Of a stretch of 64,000 bases of DNA, positions 11,996 to 24,420 are shown piece by piece (within the stretch, counting starts at the first letter, position 1; each line of letters starts with the position of its first letter). Origin of the DNA: Paragonimus skrjabini miyazakii (Eukaryota > Platyhelminthes > Trematoda > Plagiorchiida > Troglotrematidae); NCBI GenBank assembly GCA_014338405.1, contig JTDE01000194.1:227833-291832 (forward strand). The letters run 5' to 3'. Below the pieces are notes generated by a model. That model was not told the origin of the DNA and made no database searches. It worked only from the letters and a program-made list of their open reading frames with translations. A program made the translations under genes and the position numbers.

Positions 11996-12029
11996 ATAAC
12001 CTAAATTTCCTAACCTTCACTACACTTCG

Positions 12030-14700
12030 ATCACTTTTACGGCGGTTGTTTGGCCATGCGGGATATTGCTGTCTATTTACTGAGTGGATAATTGTCGTTT
12101 GCCAGTAGAACGTGCAATAGTTCATGCTTTGTCCGCACCGTTTGCACTCCGTTCAATGTCACTGTTGCAATAAATGTTTGGCAGGGAATATGTAGTTTTC
12201 TAAATAGTGGATATCACTGTTGGGTGACGTGGATTACTCGCTTCCACCGCCCTTCCGGAAAAAGTCGTGCATCCTGTAGTGGTGGTTGGGACAAACATAC
12301 AAGCATTTCAGAACTTCTGACGAGAGAAATTAATCAGTTAGTTGATGAAATATGTGGACTCTGGATAAATAACAAGGTTGATTTTGGTCTCCTAACGTGT
12401 TTAATCACTCCTGGTGGTCTTCATATTATTTTCAGATATTCTGGTCATTAAGTATTTGGAATAGCTGTTCATGTATTTCCAGTGCATGCTATTCCAACTA
12501 ATCAGTAATAAGCTACACCCCTCTCCCCACGTCGTCTGAATTCCGATCGACCTACCCTAGTTCCAGTTGATTACCGAAAGTCCACTTTTCAGTTATAGGG
12601 ACTGTGAGTCTAATTAAAAATTTGAAAACTGATTACTTGAACTGACTAAGTTTAGATCTTCCACAAAACCATCAGAGTAGGTTATTCTCTTATGCAAGCT
12701 ACTGACATACTAATCAGCAAACTGTTCAGTGCATTCTCAAGCGGTCCACAGCACCGTCCTTGAGTCTCTCCTGATTCTAGCTGCCTAGTTTTGTTTTATC
12801 GGGCAACCAAACAATAAAATGTCGAGGAGTTTCGAGATTACAACCAGATGATTGAGAAGACCGCGGTAATGCTATACTATGATGATAACTTACAAAACCA
12901 TTTATCGGGTAGTAGTACTGAATACTCGTACGTGTACATTTTCAGCCATTTACCAGTATGTCTTAGTATTTCGGCAAAAAAACAAAACGTTGGAGTGACC
13001 GAAGAGTTTACTTTCCTCGTGTTTAAAAATGTTGTCCTCATTGTTTGAAGCATCAGGATGTATCCGAGTGTTACGAAACTCAGTTGATGCTCATCTGCAG
13101 ATATATCTTCGACCGCCTGCATCTTGAGCAGGTTGCTGTATACTTCAATACATCTAACTTGGTTATATTGTTCAAAGTCACAGAAGGAACTTCCTACCAT
13201 CAAACTGTAACATATCTGGTCGATTTGAGAATTCATGTCGAACCCTCACCCGTTGAGTGCATACCTCGTTTTTCTAGTTTTATCTCTCAGGAAACGCGGC
13301 CCTATTATCAGTTGCCACCAACTGGTGGAGGTGGTTCAACTGGGATTTTGTCACTTTAGATTGGACAAACTTATTCGTTCTGAAATCAGTTCCAGGTTTT
13401 TTTGCTTTTGCATACTGTCTGCAAGATGATTAGTTTACCAAGACCAAGACAACTGTCAGTAATTCAGTGTTCTTCCAAGAACTACACGCGGGGAGATCAC
13501 GTCGTCTATAGGCGACTGCAGATTGTGCCGCGTAGCGTTAAACAAGAGTGGAGAAACGCTAGTGGTCGGTTAGCAGGATAGACATGCAAAGACGATCGCA
13601 TATAATATCCGTACGATGTGTTCGGCTTAGTGTGTGGTGTCGGACGGAAATGTCAAGGTCTGACACAGTTTAGCATATGGAGTTTTGATGGTGAATGAAT
13701 TAAGTTGCTCAGTGCACGGCTGAAGAAACGGTGCGATGGACCATCACACCAATCGCATTATGGAATGACCAAGCAGCATTTAACCGGCGATTTGTCTGCT
13801 CAATGACTGTAACTATCTCCGGATCATTTTCGCTTGATTCAGTTATACTTGGTCGTCCGTCGAACTTGGCTACTTCAAGCAGAATAGAGCAGTCAGCAAT
13901 TTAAAAAAATCACCATTCGTCCATGTCTATACGGCGTGTTGGGCGCCAAAGACTGACTCACCGAAGTCTCATTAGATTGGTTTCGATAATGTGCTGCACT
14001 CGACTCATCCACTCATCCACCGATTGTTGTAAACACCCGTTTCGGCTGTTCCTCGTGCACTCAAATGTGTCATGTCTTGGCATCATCGTGATATCACACA
14101 ATGGAACGGACACAAAGATTGCAGTTGCCCTTTAGTAACTTAGCAATTCATCCTTTTTGGATAGCTATCAGTCTGTTACCATCGTTTTTAACAGTGACGG
14201 TCACATTCGGCTATTTCTATTCTTTCGGCTAATGGCTATTAAATAGACGATAACTGCTTCACAGTCCATGAGGTCATCCCCTAATCCGAACCACCCAAAC
14301 AGGATGCATAGGCTGCCCTCACGTCTCCACCAACTGTTACTATAACTGTGTTGGGCCAGACTGGCACAAACGAATGTCCACTAACACACCAACGCTGCGC
14401 ATGTGCTGTCGTTTCATGCAGGCCTGTTAGATAGCCCGTGTTGATTATGTCTGATGAGAAGTGGCTGCGGTTACCGTCCAAATAACAATCAGAAAAAGAT
14501 GAATGACAGTAAGAAAACGCTGAATGGTTACAGCAAGCCCTGAACTTACCTGTTCATATTTAATCTACTGGCCTATAGCTCAGAACTTCTCACTTATCAT
14601 TGAGTATGATCTGATATCGCAAAACAACCCAAGGTTAACATGATTACAGTCTATGTACGACGATACCGCATCAAAGGTTGAAAGTGCGTAAACATGTGAT
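12030..14700. other. Intronic stretch without recognised features
   Basis: An ORF of 119 codons at 12092-12451 has no recognisable motif and no convincing splice context. Nothing else stands out. Confidence 0.5.
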
Positions 14701-14707
14701 AAGGAAT

Positions 14708-15132
14708 TGTTAGGGCGCCCCACCATGTGACCGGCCCAAGGGCGCCTCCGTCGTGAGAGCGAAGGAAAAAAATCATTCGACTCAGTCCGAACTAGCAGAA
14801 CTGTTCAAAATCGGTTGAGACATTTTTTATACCGCTATACACATGTGTGGTCCTAACTGTTTCTCATGATGGGGTGGGGATGTGTGTTCATGACGTGCCC
14901 TATAAATAACTTGTACTTGTCGCCCTACCCCGCACACGTTTTGTAGCGGAACAAAGCTTCTTATTTTGAACGCGTCTTTTGGCTTGCCCTGGGAGTGATT
15001 ACTGGAACAGTCGCGGTACTATTCGGGACCGCGATTTTCGTGTGAATTGTTACCGGGACGAGAATCCGATTTTATCGAGCGTACCACTATACCGAGATCG
15101 AACCAGTGTACCGTTTAGGAGGGTTTACAACA
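14708..15132. mobile_element. Solo LTR of a retrotransposon, with 5-bp target duplication
   Basis: A 425-bp unit begins TGTTAG and ends TTTACAACA, so it has TG...CA termini with inverted TGTT/AACA. It is flanked on both sides by GGAAT (14703-14707 and 15133-15137), a perfect 5-bp target-site duplication. Inside, TGACGTG followed by TATAAATAA at 14901-14909 looks like a promoter. No gag or pol coding sequence is next to it, so this is a solo LTR left by recombination between the two LTRs of a full element. The 5-bp duplication and termini fit a Ty3/gypsy or BEL-type element; the family is not settled. Confidence 0.85.
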
Positions 15133-16189
15133 GGAATTAAGGCGTAGAAAACAGAAAATTAGAGACAGCAAGCCACTAAATCCGTACGTGTCTTTAACAT
15201 GACCAGTGTCAGTTGAATTCACCGGGACTTGTGAGTGGTTGCTTGGCTGTGGATAACCATAAGCATAAACTGTTTAAACTGAAGGAAGAATTTCTAAACC
15301 TTCATGAAAAATCTTTTCTTTCCGATAACTGCTTTACAGGAAGGTAACTTTCTGGCTTACGCTGCTCTACCGAGTGATGCATGTAACAGGGTAATTTTTA
15401 CACTAATATACATTTTTGCAATATCACTAATGAATGTGAAGCTTCCATAGTTCAAAGTTGCCCATGAGGTTTCACCGTTTGAGAATGTTAAACTGCCAAT
15501 CGATCTGGATGTAGGTGGGATGAAACTGCGCTGCAAATTTAATTGTCATCACTGGACACTACTCATAGTATGTGTGTATTTCTACGATCTTAACTTATTA
15601 TGCTCCCTTATTCAAAGTCGACGTGAATACAGAGCAGTATTCCTTTTCAAGCATAATTGTGATCATCATCATTCACTATCACTTGTAACCCGTCTAACAG
15701 AACTTACACAAGGCGCGGGTTCTCCAGAGCAACCAGAACTTGTGTGCAGCCGGTTGTTAACGCACGGATTTTATCCCCTCAACTACTTACCAAAAGCAAT
15801 GTAGTCACACACACTTACTGTGGGTGGTGACAAGAATTAAACGGTTGATATCTTGGTGGGTGAGTCGTAAGTGGATCATAGACGTGTGTGTACGTACACT
15901 GACCATCCCTGTTAGACCACAGAACCCCAGTGAATTCCAGTAGTTTATGGTTTAAGAATGGTTAAGGACTAAGTTACGAATTGTTCGCGTTAATGTTGTG
16001 ACTTGTTACCAGAGTGCGGCACACAATCGATAATCCAGGGTTTCCCGTTCAGCTATCCGCTCTATAGTTTGTCCTTGTCATCGACTGGATCAATAATTTC
16101 ATGAGGTTACTAGTGAGCAATCGAAAGTTTGCTTAATTTCTACTAAACATCTCACCAAAGCATATAGCAGATTTTGCATTCAGCTCAAG

Positions 16190-16395
16190 TTGTTAGCTAA
16201 CCTATTTAAGGAAGAAGCGCTTGATTCGATTTTCGTTCCAGCAGTAGTGAATTGCTGTGCATCAACTGGAGTGTAAGCTCTAGCCACGCTTTCATGGAAC
16301 GACCGTGTTGACTCTTGCGCCACTGACCTCACATTAGGCATGGATAAATCTTCGTATGCGAACGCTCAACCAATTCCGCTTGTGAATCATGTTGC
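16190..16395 (-). mobile_element. Hammerhead SINE, minus copy, ribozyme decayed
   Basis: The minus strand shares with the 27.6-kb copy the head block (GGTTGAGCGTTC), then ATGCCTAATGTGAGGTCAGT, an A-box-like GTGGCGC, and the sequence leading to the ribozyme. The CTGATGA core is lost (reads CTGCTGGAA) although a GAAA-like stretch remains, so no active ribozyme is expected. Confidence 0.6.
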
Positions 16396-17558
16396 CCGGT
16401 CTCCTCGATGGGTCAGCATAGTCACTACGACAGTAACAAAGCTGCGGTCGTATACCAGTGATGTACACTTTAAATTTGTGACATACGTGATCATTCGCCA
16501 GCGCATGGGTCACTAGAGCTAAAAGTGGACTGAGAGATAAAGTGCGAGAGAATGATCAGTTGTTATTGAAACCTATGCCCTAATTTGAAATTGGAAAAAC
16601 TGACTGCGAAGTCGTATGCGTACAGTGCGAGGTGGACTGGAGCTCAGAACACACAGTATCAGTTAAGTAATCTCTGTGAAATGACGGCCTCAAAAAATCG
16701 TCTTCTTAAGCATTGTTTACGTCACAGTTCCTTCCTACTTTAGCTAGCTGAGAACGTTTGCTGAGTTTGGAAAGTGATCATTTATTAGAGGTGTTAATGC
16801 TGGGACCTCTTATCCTGATGCAAACCCGATCACTATTTAAAACCGTTCAACTGTGTTAGGCCATGTTTCGATGGGATCAAGTTTACAGACATCAGGGGCA
16901 AAACTAGAGAATAAGAAGTGGTTTTGGGACAAACAAACCTGCATTATGTAAAGTCACACTGTCTGATGTGTAAACCATCCAGAATTGTTAAGATACTCAA
17001 GTAATTTTCAAGCAAGGATGTAAAATGCGGCAATTGGTAATGCTCTAGAAAAAAACAGCTTCAGCCGATAAAGGCAATGATGTTAGAAATATACCTTTTG
17101 ATCATACCAAAAATACATCTTGACTACCGCAGAATCAAGAGCGCGCAACCAAAGATCTTTCTCTTTTCCGCACAAACCTGTAAATTTATGACAACTAGAT
17201 TTAAATTTAAACAGCGATTTGGATTTTTCATTCAATGGGTGTCATACATTCTTAAATGTAAGAGTACTGTTGTGTCAAGGTGAGTCCAGAGTGGATTTAC
17301 ATGCCCTACTGGAAGACATATCAACATAATTAACAGTTTAGGTTGGAACTGAGAAGACTGCTAACGGAAACTTTAGCTCCTTCATTTCAGTGTAACCGAT
17401 CCAAGAAAGAACATTATATGTATATATAGTGAATTTCTTGACCTGACAATATTCCATAGTAGAAGTAAATATTTATTTACCTTTAAAGATGGAATTCTTG
17501 TTATTATATCTAATCAGCGTGCTAATACGATTAATTGTACGGATTTCCACATTCACAG

Positions 17559-18329
17559 GTCAAGACGTGGTTTCAGAACCGTCGAATGAAACACAAAAAA
17601 ATGAAACGCGGCGGTTACCTGGCGGTATCTGGTTCTGGAACACAAATCGTTGAGGCTTCGTCTAATCCAAATGAGCGTTCAATTGACTACACAGTTTGCA
17701 AGACCAATTCCAGCCTATCAGACAGTGATGATCCAAACTTTGAACTGGACAATGCACAAACACTAGGCAATGATATGTGTTCGAAGAAGGGCAGACGGAC
17801 GTTCCAGTTAGATATGAAGAAAGAGGAAGTGAAACAAACTTTGCTGACGCATTCCGACTACAATAATTTACGTTCAATCGACCCTTATGCTGGCGCCTCC
17901 TTTATCTGCTCACAAGTCACTGCCCAATCCATTCCGTCTAGTACAAACAAGAAGCACTTTGACAACGAACATATGTTTCCAGGCTCATACGTCACCTGCA
18001 CAGAAGAAGTACACAATCCAAAAACGGATGCCGTTAACTGCAGTAGTTCAAGTGGTCATACGAAGTTAAGGGCTTTTGAGTTTCTCGACAGTGTTATGGA
18101 TAAGGTCCTACCGGAGTGGAATTTCCGAATGGCAGAGCATTATCTACTGAATTCATCAGTTAGTGAGGACCAGATGAATGTAGAAATCTCACCAAACATG
18201 ACAAAGACAACCAGCCCATTCAGTTCGAAGGGCCTAACGCAACCCTATCTTCGCAATGGTTCAGTTTCGTGGGGAGACTCAGCAAAGTTAAACAGCTGGC
18301 ATGTTCAGTCGAAAACCCCAATTACGTAA
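17559..18329 (+). CDS. bsh: Bsh/BSX homeobox gene, terminal exon (homeodomain 45-60 and C-terminal tail)
   Basis: Follows an acceptor (TTCCACATTCACAG) in phase 0, matching the phase-0 end of the exon at 5317. It begins with the recognition helix VKTWFQNRRMKHKKMKRGG. W48, F49, Q50, N51 and R53 are present, and the MKHKK ending is characteristic of Bsh/BSX. About 240 further residues follow, rich in Ser, Thr and Asn, with no other domain recognised; the stop is at 18327-18329. Gln50 predicts binding to TAAT-type sites. The C-terminal tail is much longer than in vertebrate BSX. Together with 5124-5317 this gives a complete 60-residue homeodomain with no substitution at an invariant position. Confidence 0.92.
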   Translation, partial: VKTWFQNRRMKHKKMKRGGYLAVSGSGTQIVEASSNPNERSIDYTVCKTNSSLSDSDDPNFELDNAQTLGNDMCSKKGRRTFQLDMKKEEVKQTLLTHSDYNNLRSIDPYAGASFICSQVTAQSIPSSTNKKHFDNEHMFPGSYVTCTEEVHNPKTDAVNCSSSSGHTKLRAFEFLDSVMDKVLPEWNFRMAEHYLLNSSVSEDQMNVEISPNMTKTTSPFSSKGLTQPYLRNGSVSWGDSAKLNSWHVQSKTPIT

Positions 18330-19451
18330 CATCACAACAGTCTATTGTTGGGTTTTGTGTGTGATGTTTACGTGAATCGGCCTTGCAATTTTGGACAAGC
18401 CCTTTGATGTGGTATCGACAAAATTTGTGAACAAAGTCGGGGCTGTGACGTCAGAGGGTGGCAGCGATCAGCCAACTCATTGATGGATTAGTCAGACGGC
18501 TGAGATATCTGATCTAAACATAGCCTTTGTAGCATATCCACATAACGTTGTCATAACAATTTGCCCTATGTATGGATGCCTGTTAATCCTCGCAGAACAC
18601 GGTCCTAAAACTTTCCTGTAGGTGTTAAAATGCTTGTTACGTGGTCAGTTTTGCTGCAATTTAATCATCTCATCTCTACGTTGTCAACATAGTCTGTTTG
18701 TACACAAGCTTTATAGCTTCCCATCAATTACATCTTTGCCTTCATCGTGAGAGTTGTTGGATCAAGCTGAAAGGTGGGTCTCATGGGTGAATTTGCTCAA
18801 ATTGTTAGTCATACCCAGAAGAGGAGAACAGGTTTGTATGTAAAGAACGTTAATCTAGCCACAAGTTGCTCGTGGATTCATGTATCTTCAGTATGGCTGA
18901 TGAAACTCTTTCGTAACGTGTCAGGATGTATCACGCCGAAAATTTATCACTCAGCTTGTGCTATACTCCCTAGAAAATTGTGTTGTCTAATATAACTAGG
19001 CGCCTAATATATGAGACTACTTATTTGCAAAGCACAGCAACCCAGTTCCATGTCCTCATCGATCCGGAACTGAGAAATCTATCGAGTTACGGTTTTGCTT
19101 ATGTACTATAATAGTAAATACCAAACACACGTAGACAATGTTATCCCTTCCTGTATACTGAAGCATTTTCCGTCTATAAATCATCCAAATGGACTTTACA
19201 CAATTTGGTACTTTGAGCTGTTTGTTTACTACATCCGAAGAAAACGAAAAGATTTCAAATGTACATCAACGTCTCGATGATTACAGCTATTTGTTGTTGT
19301 AAAAATGATACTCACTGTCAAACTGGTGTTTCACGAACATTTTCGTTGCTATTTTTACTTGAAAAAATGGAGGTAGTTAAAACAATGTTCGAACTAACAA
19401 TTTCATGTTACGATCGAAAGCTTCTGCCCGTATGGCCACCAGTACAATAAA
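18330..19451 (+). other. Likely 3'UTR of bsh with polyadenylation signal
   Basis: After the stop at 18329 the first clear AATAAA on the plus strand is at 19446-19451, followed by a T-rich stretch. This would give a 3'UTR of about 1.1 kb. The alternative signals near 20.17 and 20.88 kb cannot be excluded. Confidence 0.4.
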
Positions 19452-22400
19452 AGTCAGTTGTGAATGGTTTATTATTGTATAGTTTATCCAGTTTATAACT
19501 TGTTAATCTGGCAGGAGATAGTTCTGCTGAAATTTTAAAGTTTTCACGGACTACGGTCCCTCAGAATCTCTCGTTTAGACTGCTTCGTCTATCTGGTGAA
19601 CTAAGACGAGGACGAAGCCGCCCGTGAGGCTTCTGTTAGAGAGTGAGCGTCAAAAGGTATTGTAATGACTATTTCATGCCCTTGTGACAGTAGTCAGCGC
19701 AAACTGGAACTCCGAATTGGAATGTGTCCATTCGCAAACCAAACAACAAAACATCACCACAATCAGCTTTTCGGCTATGGAGGTTGAACAGTTGTCTAGG
19801 ATTTGATTGTGACATCAGAAGACGTAAGTTTACGTCTGAACACGGCCTGGATGTCACGTTTCGTCTGACTGGTGTGGCGGCTAGTTTCATATCATATGTC
19901 TCGGTAGATTGAATAACTTTGAGTAGGTTGTGTTTGCCTGATCTTCAAACTGTTTGGTTGACAAAATGCATGGATGTTGATCAGGTCTGTTGCAATCCAA
20001 ACGGATCCGGCGTTCTTCACCTTGTTCACATTCGACTCGAGCTGAATATTTAAACAGATTTCCAAACCGTTTAACACGTCACTGCACGAAACAGATGTTA
20101 CTTTTTGATCTCTTAATCGATTATGACCAATTAGTCATATATACACAATCAACAGAACCACGGTCTAGAATAAAATCGCTCGCTGAGACAAAATGCCCTT
20201 AATTGGATACAAGCAGAATGAATTGTCGCGCAAAATTCACTATCAAGCACAATATGTGGTTGATATGATCTTTGGGAATCCAGTGCTGGATATGTAATTT
20301 GTAGGTTAATTGTGCCCTATGAGTTGATTCGGATAATGGATTTATTTAAAAAAGGAAGTAAACACACATAAGTTCAATTGTTAAACGCAATTATCTTTTA
20401 GCGAAATGACTAGTGGTTACCGAAGTCAGCGTACTGAACGATGAGAACCGTCCTCTTTTAAACCTCATCTATGGAATCATCTTCGTAACAGAGATTTTTT
20501 ATGTTATAACATTATCCTGTATTGTATTTTCATGTTGCATTACCAAGTCTGTGTTCGGTACATGAATAAGTTTAAAAATCTGAAGTCAGATGGAATGACA
20601 ATTATTTTCATTCTTGTCACCATCGGTCATAATGCATACCAGTTTCGTTAGTGAAAACCCTTGTTGAAGCACCCCCCTGTAGAAGAACTTTTTCTGCCAG
20701 AATGTTTGCTCTGCTGTATGTGTAAAGTTAGGCATATTTCCTGGAGGCCATAGATTAGTAACGAAGGGAGGTGAAACTCACATAAGTCGTTTAGGTTAAG
20801 CTTAACAGAATTTTTAATTCTTCCCGCCACCATTATTTGTTATTATTTATGTACTACCTATGAGTAGTTAAATAGAATGACTAAAATAAATCAACCTCAA
20901 CTTCAGAGATGAGACAATAACCATTCGAATGTAGGATGGCCTTTGACTATGTTGCACTGTTTTGTCGGACAGTCATTCCAACTAGTGATGCGGACTGTTG
21001 CGGAATCTTCAATTTAACAGCCGGTGTTTACACGTCTTAATTAGCGGCAAGGTCTGGGCCTCAATAGTCTTTGAACAGGCAAATTTCTGACCACTTTCCG
21101 GTTTCTTCCAGCCGTCAGCAACAACAATGAAGAATACGGAACACTGCAGAAACTCTTCCTGCATACATATTGCGAGAGATAATTAGCATGGACTGCAGAG
21201 CTTTGTTACCCCGTTTACCTGTCCCAAACTGTTATATCCCCCAATTTTGCACCTATGGAGTGTCGCGCACCTCACATAATCAATAGATTTGTTACATGTG
21301 GAGAATGGGGCTGTCATTCGCCAAGGTCTTATGCGAATCGTCTACACAAACGGATCAGGAATCTGCTCTATAAAGTACAACGGAACCTTTATTATAAACT
21401 CTCTCTTTAGCCAAAAACCAGACGTCTGTGGAACACTACTTGTGCAGAGGCTGAACATAAGCGCTGCTGATCACTGATGAGCATATTTTAAACACTTACA
21501 CCGAACTTGAACTTCGACCGAATTCGAAGCAGCGACAGAACTGACTTTCACAGATGCGGCAAATTACCCTACCAGATGAACAGCGAAGCCCCGCCTGGGC
21601 TCAGAAGTGTCATTGTTGGACTCTGTTACCCATTCAACTTATTGCGTCAAATGGAATCCGACTTGGCTTTATAGCTCACCTGGAAAGGCGATTGCCCCTT
21701 CTGGACATGCTGTTTCTATCATTGACTTGAATCCAATCGAAGTTCAGATTTCTCGAAATTGGTTTACTCCTAGACTGTCAGATTGGCCAAACTACATATC
21801 TGTAAATAAACAGTAACCACACACAAAAATAAGAACAATCCATATGGGGCATTCCTCACGTCGTTTGCAAAACTTGCAATGAAAGTAAACGACTCTACAG
21901 TACTATTATGAAGGCAGGTTAATCTGTACGGGTAGTGCTCATGCTCTAATAACAGAGAAGTTATTTGATATAAGTTTGACATCATCTACAATTTATAGCA
22001 GCTGTCGCATCCCCGTAGACTTTCCAATGGGGTCTTTTCAAAGCACCCTGTTCGAGTTTAGTGTCTTTCACAGCTCACCAGTAAGGCATGTCTTTGCAAC
22101 GACTAGTTGTTTGCAGCCCAAACGACGGCGACTAATAACTGTGTTCACTGGACAAAAACGACGGTGCTGATGTGAAACCTGGGTCAATGTACTCAAGCCC
22201 TTACACCCATCGCACACGCGCGAACTTGCTGGCTTGGCTTGGCTCCTCTGGGCTGCTTTTGCCGTCCGTCGATCCAGATGATCGATTCGGTTGAAATGAG
22301 CCAGGTGCGTTTTATAGTCGGAACCATCGATTCTGATTCCTTGGTCGGTGAGTTTAGCATGTACGCAAAATCGGAATGCAATTTCTCATTAAGTTTAATA

Positions 22401-23540
22401 ACTAATCCACTGAGGGTGAATAAGGTCAACCGTCCCAGTTATAAACTATACTCCAGCCAATTAGTAAGTTGCTGCTAACTTTGAGGAAAATTTCAGAGGG
22501 GAATGTTCGTGTAACCAGTGAATAACGAGAGTTTGCCTCATATGGCTGGGCCTTTTCAGTTATTCTAACGAACCAGCTAAGCAGACCGTGGTCACCAAGC
22601 TACGGTTATTATCAGGGATGCGCATACCAAACTATTTGCCAGGGCACTCCCGAGAAGACTAATTGTAGATCACTCAAATATGTTATTTCCCACATCCATC
22701 CACTTTAAATTAGACAGAAGAGTTGGTAATAGATGTAAACATTTTGTACTGGGCATGATGCCATAATCAGTTACCGCTATGGTGAACTGCTAAATCTTTC
22801 GCCGGTACTGAAAGTCTTTCAACCGATGAATGCGGAGAACTTCAAGTGGTAGACAAACTTATTAGTTGCACTCTTTCACAGAGTGTTTTAGAACCCAGAT
22901 TTAAGTTTGCTCAACGGAAAAGTGAGTGACGTTACTAAGTGCAGGTGGATGCACTCCACGTGCTACTTGTGCCGCTCTGACTCAAACTAGTTGACCAAGC
23001 TTGGCTAACTTCGGTTGTTTTCGCTCATCATCACTCAAATCAATTGATCCAGTTGACCTAAATGGAACAGACCCTCATCGAACGATGCCATTGCAGTACG
23101 GTTGTAGGTTACCTAGTTGATATCGCGCCAACGACTGCTTGTGATGCTCTACTGTGGTCGAACATTTGTTCACTGCTTGCTGAGTGAAGTTACCACTGAC
23201 TTTGGTAGAATGCAGTGGGAGTTATACGAAAGTGGCTACCGACTACCACCGTAGACGTCAAATTCATCGACTTATCTCAACCATTACATCCTTCTTCTGC
23301 ATCTGGCGATTCAAGTTGCCCAGTATTTTTCATACCATGCATTGTTCAAAGAAACTACTTGTTGTCAGTGATGAGATAATTACATTTAGGTCGCATTGGA
23401 AGGGTGTATGTCTTTACATAAAAGTGCACAATAGGTCATTTGGGTAGGAGGGGCGTTCACAAGATGCATCCCGTGAATATGCAAACAGAACTAATTCAAC
23501 TGATACCAGTGTCACCCCGTTCAAAACCTACAATTAAGAG
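19452..23540. other. Intergenic DNA, mostly unrecognised
   Basis: No conserved exon or intact element seen. A decayed SINE tail lies at 21990-22100. Two ORFs of 78-79 codons on opposite strands at 22193-22478 have no recognisable motif. Confidence 0.5.
21990..22100 (-). mobile_element. Hammerhead SINE relic (tail and decayed ribozyme)
   Basis: GCAGCTGTCGCATCCCCGTAG matches the tail of the 27.6-kb copy. It is followed by a decayed ribozyme region in which TCGAGTTT and CCAGTA remain while the core is mutated. Confidence 0.5.
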
Positions 23541-24420
23541 ATAACGAGTTTTTATATAGACTTTTCACCTGGTGCCCAAATTTTAACGCCGTCTGCAAAC
23601 GGCATTAGAGGATGGGATATTTCAGATGGCGGCTCACTGATGAAGAGGAAAGAAAGCAATGGTCTTAGGATGAAGCCTTGTATAACTCCAATGAAGCTGT
23701 TCGTGACTGAGGATAGGAATGAGGTCATCCTCGAACGGTAAGAGTGAGTTGTTAGGATTCGAATGAGCGGGGAAGGCTATTTTTGACTCCCCAGCAATGA
23801 AGCTGGTGAAGTAGGATGGAATAATTCCCGTGATTAAAAGTTTTGGCAAAGTCAACATGTAACGCGTAAGTTCCGTTTCCGCTTTCAGCAGTGGAGGCTC
23901 ACTGGCCCATAATTAACACCGAATTCGTGGTGCATGAGCAAACGCTGAGAAAGTTACTCGTCGGAGAATAAAATTTGTGATGACAAATATCTAGACGGTC
24001 GGTCAGTAACTGACGTTTCGATGACCTTTGGCTCACAAGATAAAAAAGCAATTAGACGGTAGTTGCAAGGCTGAATTAGTTGCCCGCCATTGTAGGCTGG
24101 GATTATATTAGCTATTTTTCAGCTTTTTGGCACCGATTCTAGGACGGTCAACTGTGTAAACCGGATGTTCAACGTAACAGACAGCTGTGCAACCCGATGA
24201 GCAAGGAATAAGAGGAAGATGCCCTCTGGTCCAACAAATGCAAATCTAATCTTCTGAAGCTTGGTTAACACAACATTTGTTTTCGTGTAGCTCGTGACAC
24301 TCCCACCAGAAATGTCAACATCGTATGCCGCAGAATAGTTAGGCATACTGTGTGCGGTCACAGTGATTTAGAAGTCAGCTAGAACTGTATAAGCTTAGCC
24401 ATCAGAACATGTGAGCCACT
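23540..24420 (-). mobile_element. CR1-like LINE reverse transcriptase fragment, decayed
   Basis: Minus-strand pieces in order: TKLQKIRFAFVGPEGI (24.2-24.3 kb), then IIPAYNGGQLIQPCNYRLIA, corresponding to the PI.K.G....NYRPI block. Next come GVIQGFILRPLL, corresponding to GVPQGSVLGPLLF, and MPFADGVKIW, the catalytic FADD.KIW motif with the second Asp changed to Gly (about 23.6 kb). Several frameshifts and stops. This is the RT domain of a CR1/jockey-type retrotransposon and is inactive. Confidence 0.75.

Larger units (their letters stand above)
11568..12023 (+). repeat. Imperfect 24-bp direct repeats flanking the plus-strand SINE
   Basis: 11568-11591 and 12000-12023 match at 21 of 24 positions (CCTAAAT.., AACCTTCACTAC). 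They enclose the plus SINE and about 150 bp of other sequence. They could be a diverged target-site duplication of a composite insertion. Confidence 0.5.
5318..17558 (+). other. 12.2-kb intron inside the bsh homeodomain
   Basis: Runs from the donor GTATAT at 5318 to an acceptor (pyrimidine-rich, ending ATTCACAG) before 17559. It contains two minus-strand RTE LINEs, two facing hammerhead SINEs, a solo LTR and a further SINE, listed separately. Parts such as 12030-14700, 15140-16190 and 16400-17558 show nothing recognisable. Confidence 0.85.

Noticed and set aside
12092..12451. Plus-strand ORF of 119 codons in the bsh intron
   Set aside because: No similarity I can recognise and no exon signals.
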